From Pseudomonas khavaziana (GTDB lineage Bacteria > Pseudomonadota > Gammaproteobacteria > Pseudomonadales > Pseudomonadaceae), in contig NZ_JAHSTT010000010.1 of assembly GCF_019145205.1 (NCBI RefSeq), forward strand, positions 124,001-188,000: 64,000 nucleotides of DNA, given 5' to 3'. The notes under the pieces were generated by a model. That model worked only from the letters and a program-made list of their open reading frames with translations. It did not search any database and was not told where the DNA came from. Positions 53,401 to 62,688 of the stretch are shown here, one piece after another. Made by a program: the position numbers and the translations under genes. The stretch's first letter is position 1. Every line of letters starts with the position of its first letter.

Positions 53401-53870
53401 ATGTGGCGATCAAAATCGTCGCGCTGACTGACCCTGATGGCAAGGTGAACGTCTTAGATTCAAAGACAAATGATCGACTGGTCCGCTTACCTCAAAACAA
53501 GAAGGTATTACTAGAAGTTGAGCTCGACGGCAACCCACAAGATATATTCCTCTACAACATTGACTCGGGGCTGCCGATCCCCTGGGGTTCCTTAATGACC
53601 AGAGAAGCTATTGGCATATTCGGCGAACGGATTTCAACAAAGGCTGCGTTCAAGGTCGTCCAGCGGCCTGCAACTTTGTATCAGATTGCGGCAGAGCCAT
53701 GGCTGAAGGGTATTTGCCGTATTGGCGTGGCATGGAAGGTTGGGCAGGAGACGTTGCTCTCCGGGCGTGCCGGGCAATGGATCACTCTTGAAATTCAAGC
53801 GCAGACGCAGGCCAATGGGCAGCATATTGGTTTTTCCATGAATAATAATAGAGACATGATCAATGAATGA
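50475..53870 (+). CDS. afp11: Afp11/Pvc11-type baseplate protein (gp6-like)
   Basis: The 1131-residue protein is a large baseplate wedge subunit. A gp J/gp6-like core is seen in VSAATLVDADRVAADHLMSP, PPESRQAFNARVAARLRHRG and RALDTWDLVKLLREHDAGIR, EVSVWAQPRRDNNNEDYGRD. The rest is divergent. It is of the expected size. The ATG follows AGGAA; its end overlaps the next gene by 8 bases. Confidence 0.88.
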   Translation: MTNENDVDEQFVLDGRSLAQRLDALRDYGQKVVMGPEEKTTWAEMMFGKEAGGDDVSAWPPVRQRCMDWYHDPERADGTLAPEQAFLLALLGILEGPNQAFNRFAPRYRDLYYRGLLGLAPERARADQLVVQWSLVDTLKEQAITSGQLLEAGQDSLGQTLRYRVDRPVVVNHARWTDLCWCVPDGTRRGGRRARVVFDGAVSVPEQGLRLGAPASGLTDSLPTTAVDRDVIGTRVIGSPLFMAASGQRLWRLTFVDIVPFLEAAISVENVWQPMSATSPDSIVWTLSLANDVVVPTLPTDLEGLQADTPLVRLRRADGGPIARVTELSLEVNGSTNLRCVTDEGDEIQAGLPFGEMAAAGSGISLISEEWVRFASFLETVTITPVWAGLPTVPFEAWYKGYQINEQFIEDTHLFTGTALKAKDHEYSVGIDWMAKGKLVDSNAVPLELFDTDSNKAPTGKPLDVGLPIYAPEVISAIPESSEVLDWPLYIRMYLSYSFHAELYQQHLKLLPGFQTKTEDVKSEATSTVGNQVHKVTQTIPMTTKVVVTPPVWNPPYIPHWQSVRMGYKASEKTVGYQLVSTPFGWADEDQAYRGPTMDVYLGVDGIEPAQLLSLYWLLKSPGRMKGIAWEYLARGERWAKLGHELSDETDSWANSGLWTLMWPGDALHEAKGMPAGRYWLRARVTPDATPAHDGVPVLPRLMGLATNVSAATLVDADRVAADHLMSPLAAGSVTHAVNGPEGVQQVIQPWASVGGSPPESRQAFNARVAARLRHRGRALDTWDLVKLLREHDAGIREVSVWAQPRRDNNNEDYGRDGTLPQVLVVMPTLLANDSENALMPVYSPARLRGLELWLQARTSPWLKVTCQSPSYRSVRVSWQIKYRAGVSQSYGDQLVRATLERVLRPWMGVESAPVSVIGKPLARRAIRECIMQVTEVEDLQRLLIGGDDGTRAIPGGKVKCFEVAVPEYVPLEYHNVAIKIVALTDPDGKVNVLDSKTNDRLVRLPQNKKVLLEVELDGNPQDIFLYNIDSGLPIPWGSLMTREAIGIFGERISTKAAFKVVQRPATLYQIAAEPWLKGICRIGVAWKVGQETLLSGRAGQWITLEIQAQTQANGQHIGFSMNNNRDMINE

Positions 53871-56800
53871 CGTTTCGCACGATGACATGGAAGAACCGAT
53901 CGAATTTGAAACTCTCTGGGAGGCTGCACAGGATGCGATTCAGCTATACGCCGGCGAACGTTGGACCCAGCGAGGTGAGCACGATCCCGGGGTGACGCTA
54001 CTTGAAGCGCTGACGTTCAATGTGGCGGATTTGTCGTTTAGACAGGGTTTCCCTTTGAAAGATTTGCTGACGCCTCGCGCGTTAACAGCCCCGCATCAGG
54101 CGGGCATGGATCCTGAGGCGTTATCGTTTACCACGCAACGCAGGGATGCTTCACAAGGTATCTTTGCAGCTGAATTCGGCCCCGAGACCGCACTTACCTG
54201 CGGGCCGGTGACTTGCGAAGACTACCGGCGGGCCATCTTGGACTTGGTGGTTAAAGATTCAGATTTCGAGCGTTATTGCTTTCGAGACGTGCAGGTATTC
54301 CGCGAAGATGATCCTAAACTGGAGTTCGTTGTTCAAGACTCCCGATATTACTATCGCTATGACAATACCCCACCGACTGGCACATGGCCCACTGAGCAAA
54401 ATAATGCGTTTCGCTTCGTGGTTCGCCCCACTAGGCGAGTGCAGCCGGATTATATAGCGGTATCTGGCGGATATGTTCTGTGGCTGGCCTTGGCTCCTGG
54501 GGTGGTGGAGGCTCAGGCAAAACCTGTTTTGGCGAAGTTTCTGAATACAAATCAAAATCTGTGTGAGGCGTTTAATCAAATTGTCTTTATGGAAGACACT
54601 TACGTTGATTTTTACCTAACGATTGACTTAGAAGACGATGTGGTGGACTTCGCTGCATTGCTCGCGCAGATCTATTTAGCCTTCTCAACTGTACTCCTGT
54701 CCCCGGTTAAACGTCGTAGTGCTGAGGCTAGACTCAAGGACGAAGGGATCGAAAACGTGTTTGCGGGCCCCCGTCTTGAACATGGTTGGATTGAGGAGCT
54801 GGCACCGACGGCGACGAGTTGGCTAGCCCAGTCTGTCCTGAAGTTTGAGCCGTTGCGTATTGCGCTTGAGGCCGTCAGAGGAGTTAACCAGGTCGCGCAA
54901 ATGGCGACGAAGAAGCCTTTTGTTCAAGATGAGGTTTCGTTTGATGTGGCAAAACAAACGCGTCCGGTGCCTTGGGGCATTCTCGTGCATGGAAAGGTAT
55001 CCACGGCCAAGGCTTTGGCGAAAAAACTGTGCAAATATGTTGTATTGCGTAAGCGCGGGCGTCCGATTGACATGGGAGAACTTGAGGGCCAGGTAACAAT
55101 CGCGCTTAGCGCGCTCACAGATCCCTTTGTTGCCCCAGACAAAAAACCTATCAGTCACATTGCTTATGGCGAGTATCGGGAGCCGGGTGCCTATGCGGGT
55201 ACCGCTACTTTGCTTCCAGCACTTTACGGCACGCAGGTCGATGCTATTGAACTGAGGACGGACGCTCAAAAGCTGTTGCGGTTTTTGTTGCCATTCGACC
55301 AGTGCTTGGCTGACGAAATGGACTTGTTACGCAAGTTGCCGTGGCTACTGTCGTTTGACCGGCGTGATCCACAGGCGCGGGTAATCGGTGCCAGTTGGCC
55401 GCCCTTCAAGCCTGGCAGCTTACCCCAGGAGCAGATTGAGCAAGCCTTGGGGACGGTAGGCGTAAACAACCTTAAAAATTACGTAACGAACGGCGCGCAG
55501 GCCCAAAACCAAGAGCTGGCGTTGCTTGACTACCTGTTGCGTTTTTTTGGCGAGCCGCGGACGCAGCGCGTTGCTGTTGGGGCAACAGTAGCAGGTGGTA
55601 ACGTTTCTGGGAATGTTTCTGGGCAGGCGGACGAGTTCCTAAAAGTCCAACAGGGCTATCTGCGCATGATTCCAACTTTGGCGCAGAAGCGAGCGTCAAT
55701 TCAAATCGGCGAAATCTCAGCTTTGCAGCGCCGTTTGGCTGCGCGCTTGGGCGTGGGCGCCGCGCTTTTTGACGCTTCGCCCGACTTTAGCAACCTTCCA
55801 TTTTACGTGCTTGAGCACCGTCAGTTGCTTCCTGTCGCTCCTCCAGACAAGCTTCTGAAGCAAGATTGGAAGCCCGTGTTAAGCGCTGTCAAGGTGGTGG
55901 GGAAAACAATTAACCAGGCGGGTTTTTTGTTGTTGAGCTTAGAGGAAGGGCTGCAGTTGCAAAGTGGACAGTTGATCGAATTGCGTAGCTCTAGGTCGAT
56001 TAAACCGATAGTCGCCAACGTAATTCACCAAACATGGGAAAAAACGAATGATCTGCCCTCCCTGGATAAGGCGTCCTGTCACGGCGATATCCAAACGTTA
56101 CTAAAGACCTTCGCAGGTAAAAAAAACGCGACAATTGTTTCGATCGACTTAGATCAACATGACCGGCTGAGATGGAGCGCAGGAGCACTGGTTGATGATA
56201 TCCTTTCTAAGGATAGCAACAAAAAACTATGGTCTTGGCGGACTGGCGTCGTTTGGCTTAAGCGCGTGATACACCCTCTGAGTTTTGTAGGCTCTGTTTG
56301 GCCAAAGGCAGGGAAGGTAGCGGAGTTGGATGTCTCTCCCTCGTTTCCGCTAGAGTGGCGGACCCTTAGGCCCACGAATATTACGTTGCAGGATAAACGG
56401 AACTGGCTCATTCTGGAGAAGGAGCCGAAAAAACTGCTAGAAGATATAAAATTAATTGTAATGGATAGCGATCCGTTGCTAGGTAAAATCTCCGTAAAGT
56501 TGGATAGTGGTGCGAGCTGGCCCAAGCCCGAAGACCAATTTCAATACGGTTGGGTCGCGGGCTACGAAAAAGATATGTTCTCGTTCAATTTAAGTGTTGT
56601 GATGCCACGCACTTGGCTTGATTTAGATGGCAGCAGTCCATCTGCAACCGATAGTTGGGTGCAGGAAGTTATTCGCGATACTGTGCCAGCACATATCGTG
56701 ACTCATGTCCATTGGCTAGGTAGGGACGAATTCAAAGACTTTTCGAGAGTCTATGCGCGCTGGCAGAGCTCCGGCATGCCCGCCGGCGACCTCTCATATA

Positions 56801-57021
56801 GATTATTGAGCTATTTATCCATTGGTGAGTTGCCGGCGGACCATCGCACAGGAATTGGCTTTGTCCGCATTGCTCAAGATGAGCAGGCTCAACAATTGGA
56901 ATTAGCGTTTGCGAATATGGGAAAAAACGCATCCAACACGACGAAAGCGCAAATTGCGGACCAAGCGCAGGTGGCTTATGTCAGGCCGAGCCAGCCTGCT
57001 ATTAGCATGCAGAAATTTTAA
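53863..57021 (+). CDS. afp12: Afp12/Pvc12-type baseplate protein
   Basis: The 1052-residue protein starts with a conserved segment (LWEAAQDAIQLYAGERWTQR, GEHDPGVTLLEALTFNVADL) seen in baseplate Afp12/Pvc12 proteins. A long middle region with few obvious motifs follows. It partners Afp11 in the baseplate wedge. The translated start overlaps afp11 by 8 bases, as in other Afp clusters. Confidence 0.86.
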   Translation: MNDVSHDDMEEPIEFETLWEAAQDAIQLYAGERWTQRGEHDPGVTLLEALTFNVADLSFRQGFPLKDLLTPRALTAPHQAGMDPEALSFTTQRRDASQGIFAAEFGPETALTCGPVTCEDYRRAILDLVVKDSDFERYCFRDVQVFREDDPKLEFVVQDSRYYYRYDNTPPTGTWPTEQNNAFRFVVRPTRRVQPDYIAVSGGYVLWLALAPGVVEAQAKPVLAKFLNTNQNLCEAFNQIVFMEDTYVDFYLTIDLEDDVVDFAALLAQIYLAFSTVLLSPVKRRSAEARLKDEGIENVFAGPRLEHGWIEELAPTATSWLAQSVLKFEPLRIALEAVRGVNQVAQMATKKPFVQDEVSFDVAKQTRPVPWGILVHGKVSTAKALAKKLCKYVVLRKRGRPIDMGELEGQVTIALSALTDPFVAPDKKPISHIAYGEYREPGAYAGTATLLPALYGTQVDAIELRTDAQKLLRFLLPFDQCLADEMDLLRKLPWLLSFDRRDPQARVIGASWPPFKPGSLPQEQIEQALGTVGVNNLKNYVTNGAQAQNQELALLDYLLRFFGEPRTQRVAVGATVAGGNVSGNVSGQADEFLKVQQGYLRMIPTLAQKRASIQIGEISALQRRLAARLGVGAALFDASPDFSNLPFYVLEHRQLLPVAPPDKLLKQDWKPVLSAVKVVGKTINQAGFLLLSLEEGLQLQSGQLIELRSSRSIKPIVANVIHQTWEKTNDLPSLDKASCHGDIQTLLKTFAGKKNATIVSIDLDQHDRLRWSAGALVDDILSKDSNKKLWSWRTGVVWLKRVIHPLSFVGSVWPKAGKVAELDVSPSFPLEWRTLRPTNITLQDKRNWLILEKEPKKLLEDIKLIVMDSDPLLGKISVKLDSGASWPKPEDQFQYGWVAGYEKDMFSFNLSVVMPRTWLDLDGSSPSATDSWVQEVIRDTVPAHIVTHVHWLGRDEFKDFSRVYARWQSSGMPAGDLSYRLLSYLSIGELPADHRTGIGFVRIAQDEQAQQLELAFANMGKNASNTTKAQIADQAQVAYVRPSQPAISMQKF

Positions 57022-57119
57022 CGTACGACCCGAAAGTCGGTTGCACCGTTCTAACCGGGAATTTGAGCGGCTCAATAAAGGCTCGTTCGAAATTTTGAGC
57101 CGATAAAAAAACGTTTCTT

Positions 57120-58934
57120 ATGCGCAGGAGAACAAAACGTGAACTTATTATTTGCAAGTGCCTTCGGATGGCCGTGAATATAACGCGTTTGCGCATTATC
57201 TTGCGTACACAGCGTTCACAAGCACAGCCTTTACAGCAGCGATGTAGTGAATGGTTTTATCGCGATTTCCGCAGTCAACTAGACCGATGCCTCGGTCAGA
57301 TTGAACAGCAGGCTCCTGGTGCGTTGGTGCTTGATACACTGCGGCTCGATCTTGGCGACATATATGCGGACCGGTTCGAACGGGAGCTCAGTAAGCGCGC
57401 AATTGCGGCGCTGGCACGGGAACTGGCACTGCATGCCAGCTTGATAAAGGACGATACTGCGACATCATTGAAACGCGCTAACGTCAGTGTTGCCGAGGCA
57501 ACGCCAAGTGCTCTAAACCTGATGGCCAGGCAAATGGATCAGACGCCAGATGATGGCTTGAAGCTTCTGCTCAATTATTTGGATACCGGCAGACTCCGTT
57601 CGCTGCGAGCATGGCTTCCACCAGGCAACCCCAACGCCTGGATGCACACACAACTCGACGCCTGGGAGTCCTGTGGCATAGCGTGGCAGGGGCGTATTGA
57701 ACTAGCATGGCGTTGCATTGGTTTCATGGGCAGCGGGCGCATGGCGGCCACGTTTAACCAATCAGTATTGGCACGCCTGAGTCGATGGTTGCTGACTGCG
57801 GTGCCGACGGCCACCGTCGCCTCCTTGTCCGAGAGCCAGGCCGCACAGTGGTTGCCGCTAGCCGCAGCGTTTACGTTGCGGTACGACACGACGACAGGTC
57901 AGGTTTTGCGTGAGCGGCTTCGCCAGTTGGGGTGGCCGGCAAGCTCCATGCATGGAGCTTCTAGTCTGCTCCCCGAGGGATCTTTGCAAATCGGCAGCAT
58001 GATAACTAGAGCTGCACATATAGGGCTTCGGACCGATGTATCTGAGCGATGGGGCAACCAATTGAGTTCACCAACGCTGAGGGAGGGCACCGCAGACGGC
58101 CCGCTAAGTGTATTGGGCCGGTCGATGCTGCTGACGCCGCCGTTGGCCGAGACGACGCGATTAGCGCTGCAGCTACTACTGAGGCAGTGGGCACCCTTGG
58201 CGCGCCCGCAACATTCTGATGCTCAGCGCTTACGCTCTTTGTTGCAGGCAGCGGTCTATGACGTCCCGAAGACGACGCGAACAGGCGAGTCACTTGTTGC
58301 ACCGGCACGCATTCAGCCGCCGAGCTCGGAACAAGTGGACGCGGCGGCATCAGCTGCTACGCAACTGCATGAATTGCGCAGACGGTCGACGTCGGTTTTC
58401 CCTGAGATCGATGAAGAGGTAGGGCTGGTCTTCCATGGTGTGGGCATCGTTTTGCTTTGGCCGCTGCTGACCGGACTTTTCGAAGCACTCTCTCTGATCA
58501 AAGAGTCGGAATTTATTGACGACCACGCGCAGCGTCGGGCGGTGATGGTGTTGGACGCCCTGGTATGGGGGGATGGAGCACTGGCACCTTGGCGTTTAGA
58601 GGAGTTTTGCTATTGGTGTGGATTGCTTACTTCACAAGACATAAACCATCCCAGCGTATGGGAGTCGGTAGATGGCGATACACAAGCCCAACTGGATGAA
58701 TGGCTATTAGAGGTACTCATACAGGTCCCAGCGTTGGACGGCTTTGATGCCCCAGCCATCCGCGCCTTATTTCTACAACGTTCAGGCCAGTTGGAGGCGG
58801 GTGAGTCGCCAGCGCACCTGACGATCGATGCACAAGCGCAGGACATTCTATTGCGAGATTGTCCCTGGCCGCTCTCGCACCTGACGCTGCCATGGTTGCC
58901 TCAGGTAATAACCATAAATTGGCTGACTATATGA
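57120..58934 (+). CDS. afp14: Afp14/Pvc14-type length-control (tape measure) protein
   Basis: The 604-residue product matches the contractile-injection-system tape-measure family at the N-terminus (MAVNITRLRIILRTQRSQAQ, GALVLDTLRLDLGDI) and C-terminus (VVFHGVGIVLLWPLLTGLFE-type LVFHGVGIVLLWPLLTGLFE, HAQRRAVMVLDALVWGDGAL). Start choice is uncertain: ATG 57120 has no good binding site, and ATG 57168 or GTG 57174 agree better with family starts. A short GTG frame at 57137 after AGGAG may be a leader. The stop overlaps afp15. Confidence 0.84.
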   Translation: MRRRTKRELIICKCLRMAVNITRLRIILRTQRSQAQPLQQRCSEWFYRDFRSQLDRCLGQIEQQAPGALVLDTLRLDLGDIYADRFERELSKRAIAALARELALHASLIKDDTATSLKRANVSVAEATPSALNLMARQMDQTPDDGLKLLLNYLDTGRLRSLRAWLPPGNPNAWMHTQLDAWESCGIAWQGRIELAWRCIGFMGSGRMAATFNQSVLARLSRWLLTAVPTATVASLSESQAAQWLPLAAAFTLRYDTTTGQVLRERLRQLGWPASSMHGASSLLPEGSLQIGSMITRAAHIGLRTDVSERWGNQLSSPTLREGTADGPLSVLGRSMLLTPPLAETTRLALQLLLRQWAPLARPQHSDAQRLRSLLQAAVYDVPKTTRTGESLVAPARIQPPSSEQVDAAASAATQLHELRRRSTSVFPEIDEEVGLVFHGVGIVLLWPLLTGLFEALSLIKESEFIDDHAQRRAVMVLDALVWGDGALAPWRLEEFCYWCGLLTSQDINHPSVWESVDGDTQAQLDEWLLEVLIQVPALDGFDAPAIRALFLQRSGQLEAGESPAHLTIDAQAQDILLRDCPWPLSHLTLPWLPQVITINWLTI

Positions 58935-61105
58935 ACCTACATACATCTTCGACAGACGATGTCCTGCATGAAAACGCCGGAACATCTGCACGTGAAAATA
59001 GTACGCCGATCGACATGCTGGCGCCTTGGCTCGAGGCCGTGGATGTGGCTGTTCAACGATACCTGGCTCTGCAGCAGGCACGAGGTGAAGACCGTTTCGA
59101 TATGGAGTCGATTATGATGCCCGCCGAAGAGTTGGAAGTTGATGGCTTGCGTATTCCGACCGGGCGTCCACTATGGCTGGATATGCGAGCGGAGGCCGTT
59201 GACCTTGTTGAGGAGTTACCCCCGTTAACTGGGTTGTTGGCAGGTGTGGCGAAACGGTTTAGCTTGGTGAACTTTGACATTCTTGCGCTCGTGCTGGGAA
59301 TGATGCCCGCTTTGGAGCCGCGCTACGGTCCGCTGCTCGCTTTTCTGCAGGGCGACGAGCAGGCCGTGTGGCCCCATATAGACCTTATCTTGTTGTTATT
59401 TGGCGCGCAGGAAGAACGTGAACAGCGCCGTCTGCACTTGATTGCCGCAGACCAGCCCTTGCGCTGTGGTGGGCTAATGCATCTGTCGGAACGCTCCGGG
59501 CGAACCTCGAACCGTGAAGATGCCACGTACATGCGCACCTCGAACGCGGTTGTCGCCTACTTGAGTACCGGTATCGTGCCGTTATCTCAAGCGATGCTGG
59601 ATGTCGGCCATTGGCTGGAACCCACCTCGCCCAATATGCTGGAACTCTCTGATGAATGGAAGCACTTTGGTGCGCGGTTGCAGCAATTCTGTTACCCACT
59701 TGTTGAAACCGTCACGCCACTAGTGTTACTGGAGGGGGCGGAGGATCGCGATAAGGTCTTGGCTCATATCGCTGCCGGGGAAAAAAGTCGGGCATTATTG
59801 TTGGACTTAGCAGCGCTGCCCGATGAGGCGCATGATGCGTGGCCCGTGATCTTGGAAGCGTTGCAGATCACCCGGTTAAGCGCAAGCATGCTGGTGTTGA
59901 GAAACTTTGGTGTGTTTGAACAAACATATCCCAACCTACTGCATGCACTTGATATGCGATTACGTACCCATGGACAACCTGTGGTGGTGTCGCTGCCAAC
60001 CGATGCAAACGGACCTGGTCTACGTGAGTTGCCGCGATTGAAGATGGCGTTGCCGGCGCAAGCTCCTGGAGACGAAATCGCCGCGATTGGCGCGTTGTTG
60101 CTAGAGCACGCTAACGACGAGCCGCCTGAAGGCTTAACCCATCTGCTGAAACGTATCCACGTCAATCTGGATACGCTGAATTTCGCGATGCACGAAGCGC
60201 ATTGGTACGCACAGCAGCGTGTCCCCAATGCAACGGTGGAAGGCGATGATATCTACCAGGCCCTACGCGCTAGAGCCCAACAGCAGTTCGGCCCGCTCGC
60301 TCAACGCCTGGAACCTCGTCGTGGTCTTTCAGACATTGTGATCAGCACGGGTTTGCGTGAACAGCTTGACGAAATACTCGCCGCCATCAGTTATCGCGAT
60401 GACGTTCTCGGAAAGGGATTTGCGAAAAAAGTGGCTTATGGGGTGGGAATCAGCGCGCTTTTCTACGGGGAGTCGGGTACTGGCAAGTCAATGGCGGCAG
60501 AGGCGCTGGCGTATGAACTCGGATTGGATCTGATTCGTGTGGATCTATCGACCGTAGTGAATAAGTACATCGGTGAAACAGAGAAGAATCTATCAAAGAT
60601 TTTCGACCTGGCCCAAGCTGACACCGGAGTGCTGCTATTCGATGAAGCAGACGCCCTGTTTGGGCGCCGTAGCGAAGTGAAGAATGCGCAAGACCGCCAC
60701 GCCAACGTCCAAGTTTCGTATCTGCTGCAGCGACTGGAGCATTATCCGGGTTTGGTGGTGTTGTCGACCAACAATCGTGGTCATCTCGACAGCGCGTTTA
60801 CCCGTCGACTAACTTTTATGACACGTTTCGATAAACCAGACGCGGCGTTGCGAGCCAAAATGTGGGAGCAGATTTGGCCAGCTGAGCTTGATCGAGACGC
60901 GGATATCGATTGGACCCAATTGGCTGATCGCGCCGAGCTAACAGGAGCTGGTATACGTAATGTCGCGCTGCTGGCAAGTTGGCTGGCAGCGCAAGCGCGA
61001 CGGCCCGTCGGGAAAGCTGATATTGAGCGGGCGATGCGACGGGAGTTAGACAAGACTGGACGCTTGATAGGGGCGGCTGAAACGAATAGCCGCCAAGGTC
61101 ATTAG
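58931..61105 (+). CDS. afp15: Afp15/Pvc15-type AAA+ ATPase
   Basis: The 724-residue ATPase of the Afp15 type helps assembly or effector loading. An N-terminal winged/helical region precedes the C-terminal AAA+ domain with Walker A FYGESGTGKSMAAEAL, Walker B VLLFDEADALFGRRSEVKNA and the sensor LSTNNRGHLDSAFTRR. Motifs are intact. ATG 58931 overlaps the afp14 stop (ATGA) and fits better than the longer in-frame start at 58859. Confidence 0.9.
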   Translation: MNLHTSSTDDVLHENAGTSARENSTPIDMLAPWLEAVDVAVQRYLALQQARGEDRFDMESIMMPAEELEVDGLRIPTGRPLWLDMRAEAVDLVEELPPLTGLLAGVAKRFSLVNFDILALVLGMMPALEPRYGPLLAFLQGDEQAVWPHIDLILLLFGAQEEREQRRLHLIAADQPLRCGGLMHLSERSGRTSNREDATYMRTSNAVVAYLSTGIVPLSQAMLDVGHWLEPTSPNMLELSDEWKHFGARLQQFCYPLVETVTPLVLLEGAEDRDKVLAHIAAGEKSRALLLDLAALPDEAHDAWPVILEALQITRLSASMLVLRNFGVFEQTYPNLLHALDMRLRTHGQPVVVSLPTDANGPGLRELPRLKMALPAQAPGDEIAAIGALLLEHANDEPPEGLTHLLKRIHVNLDTLNFAMHEAHWYAQQRVPNATVEGDDIYQALRARAQQQFGPLAQRLEPRRGLSDIVISTGLREQLDEILAAISYRDDVLGKGFAKKVAYGVGISALFYGESGTGKSMAAEALAYELGLDLIRVDLSTVVNKYIGETEKNLSKIFDLAQADTGVLLFDEADALFGRRSEVKNAQDRHANVQVSYLLQRLEHYPGLVVLSTNNRGHLDSAFTRRLTFMTRFDKPDAALRAKMWEQIWPAELDRDADIDWTQLADRAELTGAGIRNVALLASWLAAQARRPVGKADIERAMRRELDKTGRLIGAAETNSRQGH

Positions 61106-61164
61106 GCGATCTATAGCGAGACGCAAGAATATTCAAATAAACTGTATTTTTTATTCGAGGAATA

Positions 61165-62049
61165 ATGATGGGATTGCAAGAAAGTGATGATCGTATTCTA
61201 CGTTTGAATGAACAAATCTATGAGGTTTTAAGGAAATACGTTAATGTTAATAGTGAGTACATTCGATTTGATATGCCTAATAAAGATCAACCGCCTGAGG
61301 CGCCGACGTTGTGTGTTTTTCTTTACGATGTTCAAGAGGATATGAAGCTGCGACAGAGCCAGCCAAGTATGACGCGATCCACGATCAGGCAATATACACC
61401 TGTAAGGTGCTGCTATTTATTGACCTATTGGGATCCAACGGCACAAGCATCGGGGCCGCGTAGCCAAACGATGATCGTGATGAACCAGGTGCTCAATGCA
61501 CTATTAAATTTAGAATTGATTTTTAACCAAGACTCTGAAGAGGGACCAGTACTCACGCGTGTGATTGAGCCTACTGAAAAGTTGTCAAGTCTGGGAACTT
61601 TTTGGCATTCGTTGGGTGATAAGCCGCGACTGTGCTTGAATTTGACCGTTACGGTACCGGTTGGTTTGGCTCTTGGGAAGCCGAACGCTCCGGCTATTTC
61701 GCATTTAAGTCTGCTCACCGAGGCGGAGGGGCAAGATCGATTGTCCGACGATGTTCTACTGCACGAATTGAAAGCTGTACTGCTCAAGCATTTGGCACCC
61801 ACCACTTCGCTTGTACGCGCGCAGATCCACAATTTAAATATGAACTTTCAATTCGAAAAAAGAGAGAGCGACATAGGAAAGGACCAGCTTAATGTGAGTT
61901 TGGTGGGCACGGTAGCACCGTCGGTACATAAGAAGATGAATGCGCAGCAGCTTGCCCAGCTGTTTGACATGTCACTTAATAACGTTACGACAACATTTGA
62001 TATTTCCGAACTTAAGCAAACCACAAAAGAAGTGGGTGAAGGAATGTAA
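61165..62049 (+). CDS. afp16: Afp16/Pvc16-type terminator (cap) protein, DUF4255
   Basis: The 294-residue protein is the tail terminator that caps the tube and sheath. It shows the DUF4255 pattern: ESDDRILRLNEQIYEVLRKY, PPEAPTLCVFLYDVQEDMKL, YTPVRCCYLLTYWDPTAQAS. GAGG lies before the ATG pair at 61165/61168. It is the last gene of the operon; no toxin gene follows it before the response regulator. Confidence 0.92.
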   Translation: MMGLQESDDRILRLNEQIYEVLRKYVNVNSEYIRFDMPNKDQPPEAPTLCVFLYDVQEDMKLRQSQPSMTRSTIRQYTPVRCCYLLTYWDPTAQASGPRSQTMIVMNQVLNALLNLELIFNQDSEEGPVLTRVIEPTEKLSSLGTFWHSLGDKPRLCLNLTVTVPVGLALGKPNAPAISHLSLLTEAEGQDRLSDDVLLHELKAVLLKHLAPTTSLVRAQIHNLNMNFQFEKRESDIGKDQLNVSLVGTVAPSVHKKMNAQQLAQLFDMSLNNVTTTFDISELKQTTKEVGEGM

Positions 62050-62688
62050 ACCAGCCCGAATGCGGCGATGCTTGCAATCGTACTAGCAGATCATCGACGT
62101 CAACTACAGTTGGGGCAATGAGGTGAACAAATTGGCATGAGTATAGTGTCCCTGGGTCAAACTCATTTATACAGGCAGTAGCCAAGCCAAAGAATGAAAA
62201 TGACATGCAGGCCCAGAGTGCCGCGTCTCTATAGCCGCATAGAACGAGTATCGATGGAAATATACCAATGGCGGAGCATCGATAAAAGTTGCCGTGGCAC
62301 TATATCGCCATCATTCTGCGAGGCTTCATGGTACACAGAGGATTTTCAGCATCGTCATTGGACGACCTATTCCGTCAAGCCGCAATCTTTATAAAATCAG
62401 CGTTTTTCTGAAAATTTTGTGCGGTGAATCGTATCACTGAAAGAAATTTCTCGTCTGTCGGCCGAAATTTCGAGCTAATGAACATCTCTCTTGTTGATAG
62501 CCTAATCGGGATTTCCGCACAGCTGACACTGTCGTTGAAAAATTGAGTATCGACCCCCTCTTCACTGGTGTTTTTATCGGGAGGTACTATCCTCATGTTG
62601 TCCCAATTTCTGCAAGGACCACCTCTGGGAATCAGCTTATGCGTGATTTTTTTTGTTAAGTACGTGCCCTTCGTGCTAAGGAGTAAAT
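62050..62688. other. Intergenic region after the injection-system operon
   Basis: About 640 bases without a convincing gene. Canonical Afp/PVC clusters carry effector genes at this position; none is readable here on either strand. The right part should hold the promoter of the response-regulator gene. AAGGAG at 62680-62685 is its ribosome binding site. Confidence 0.5.
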
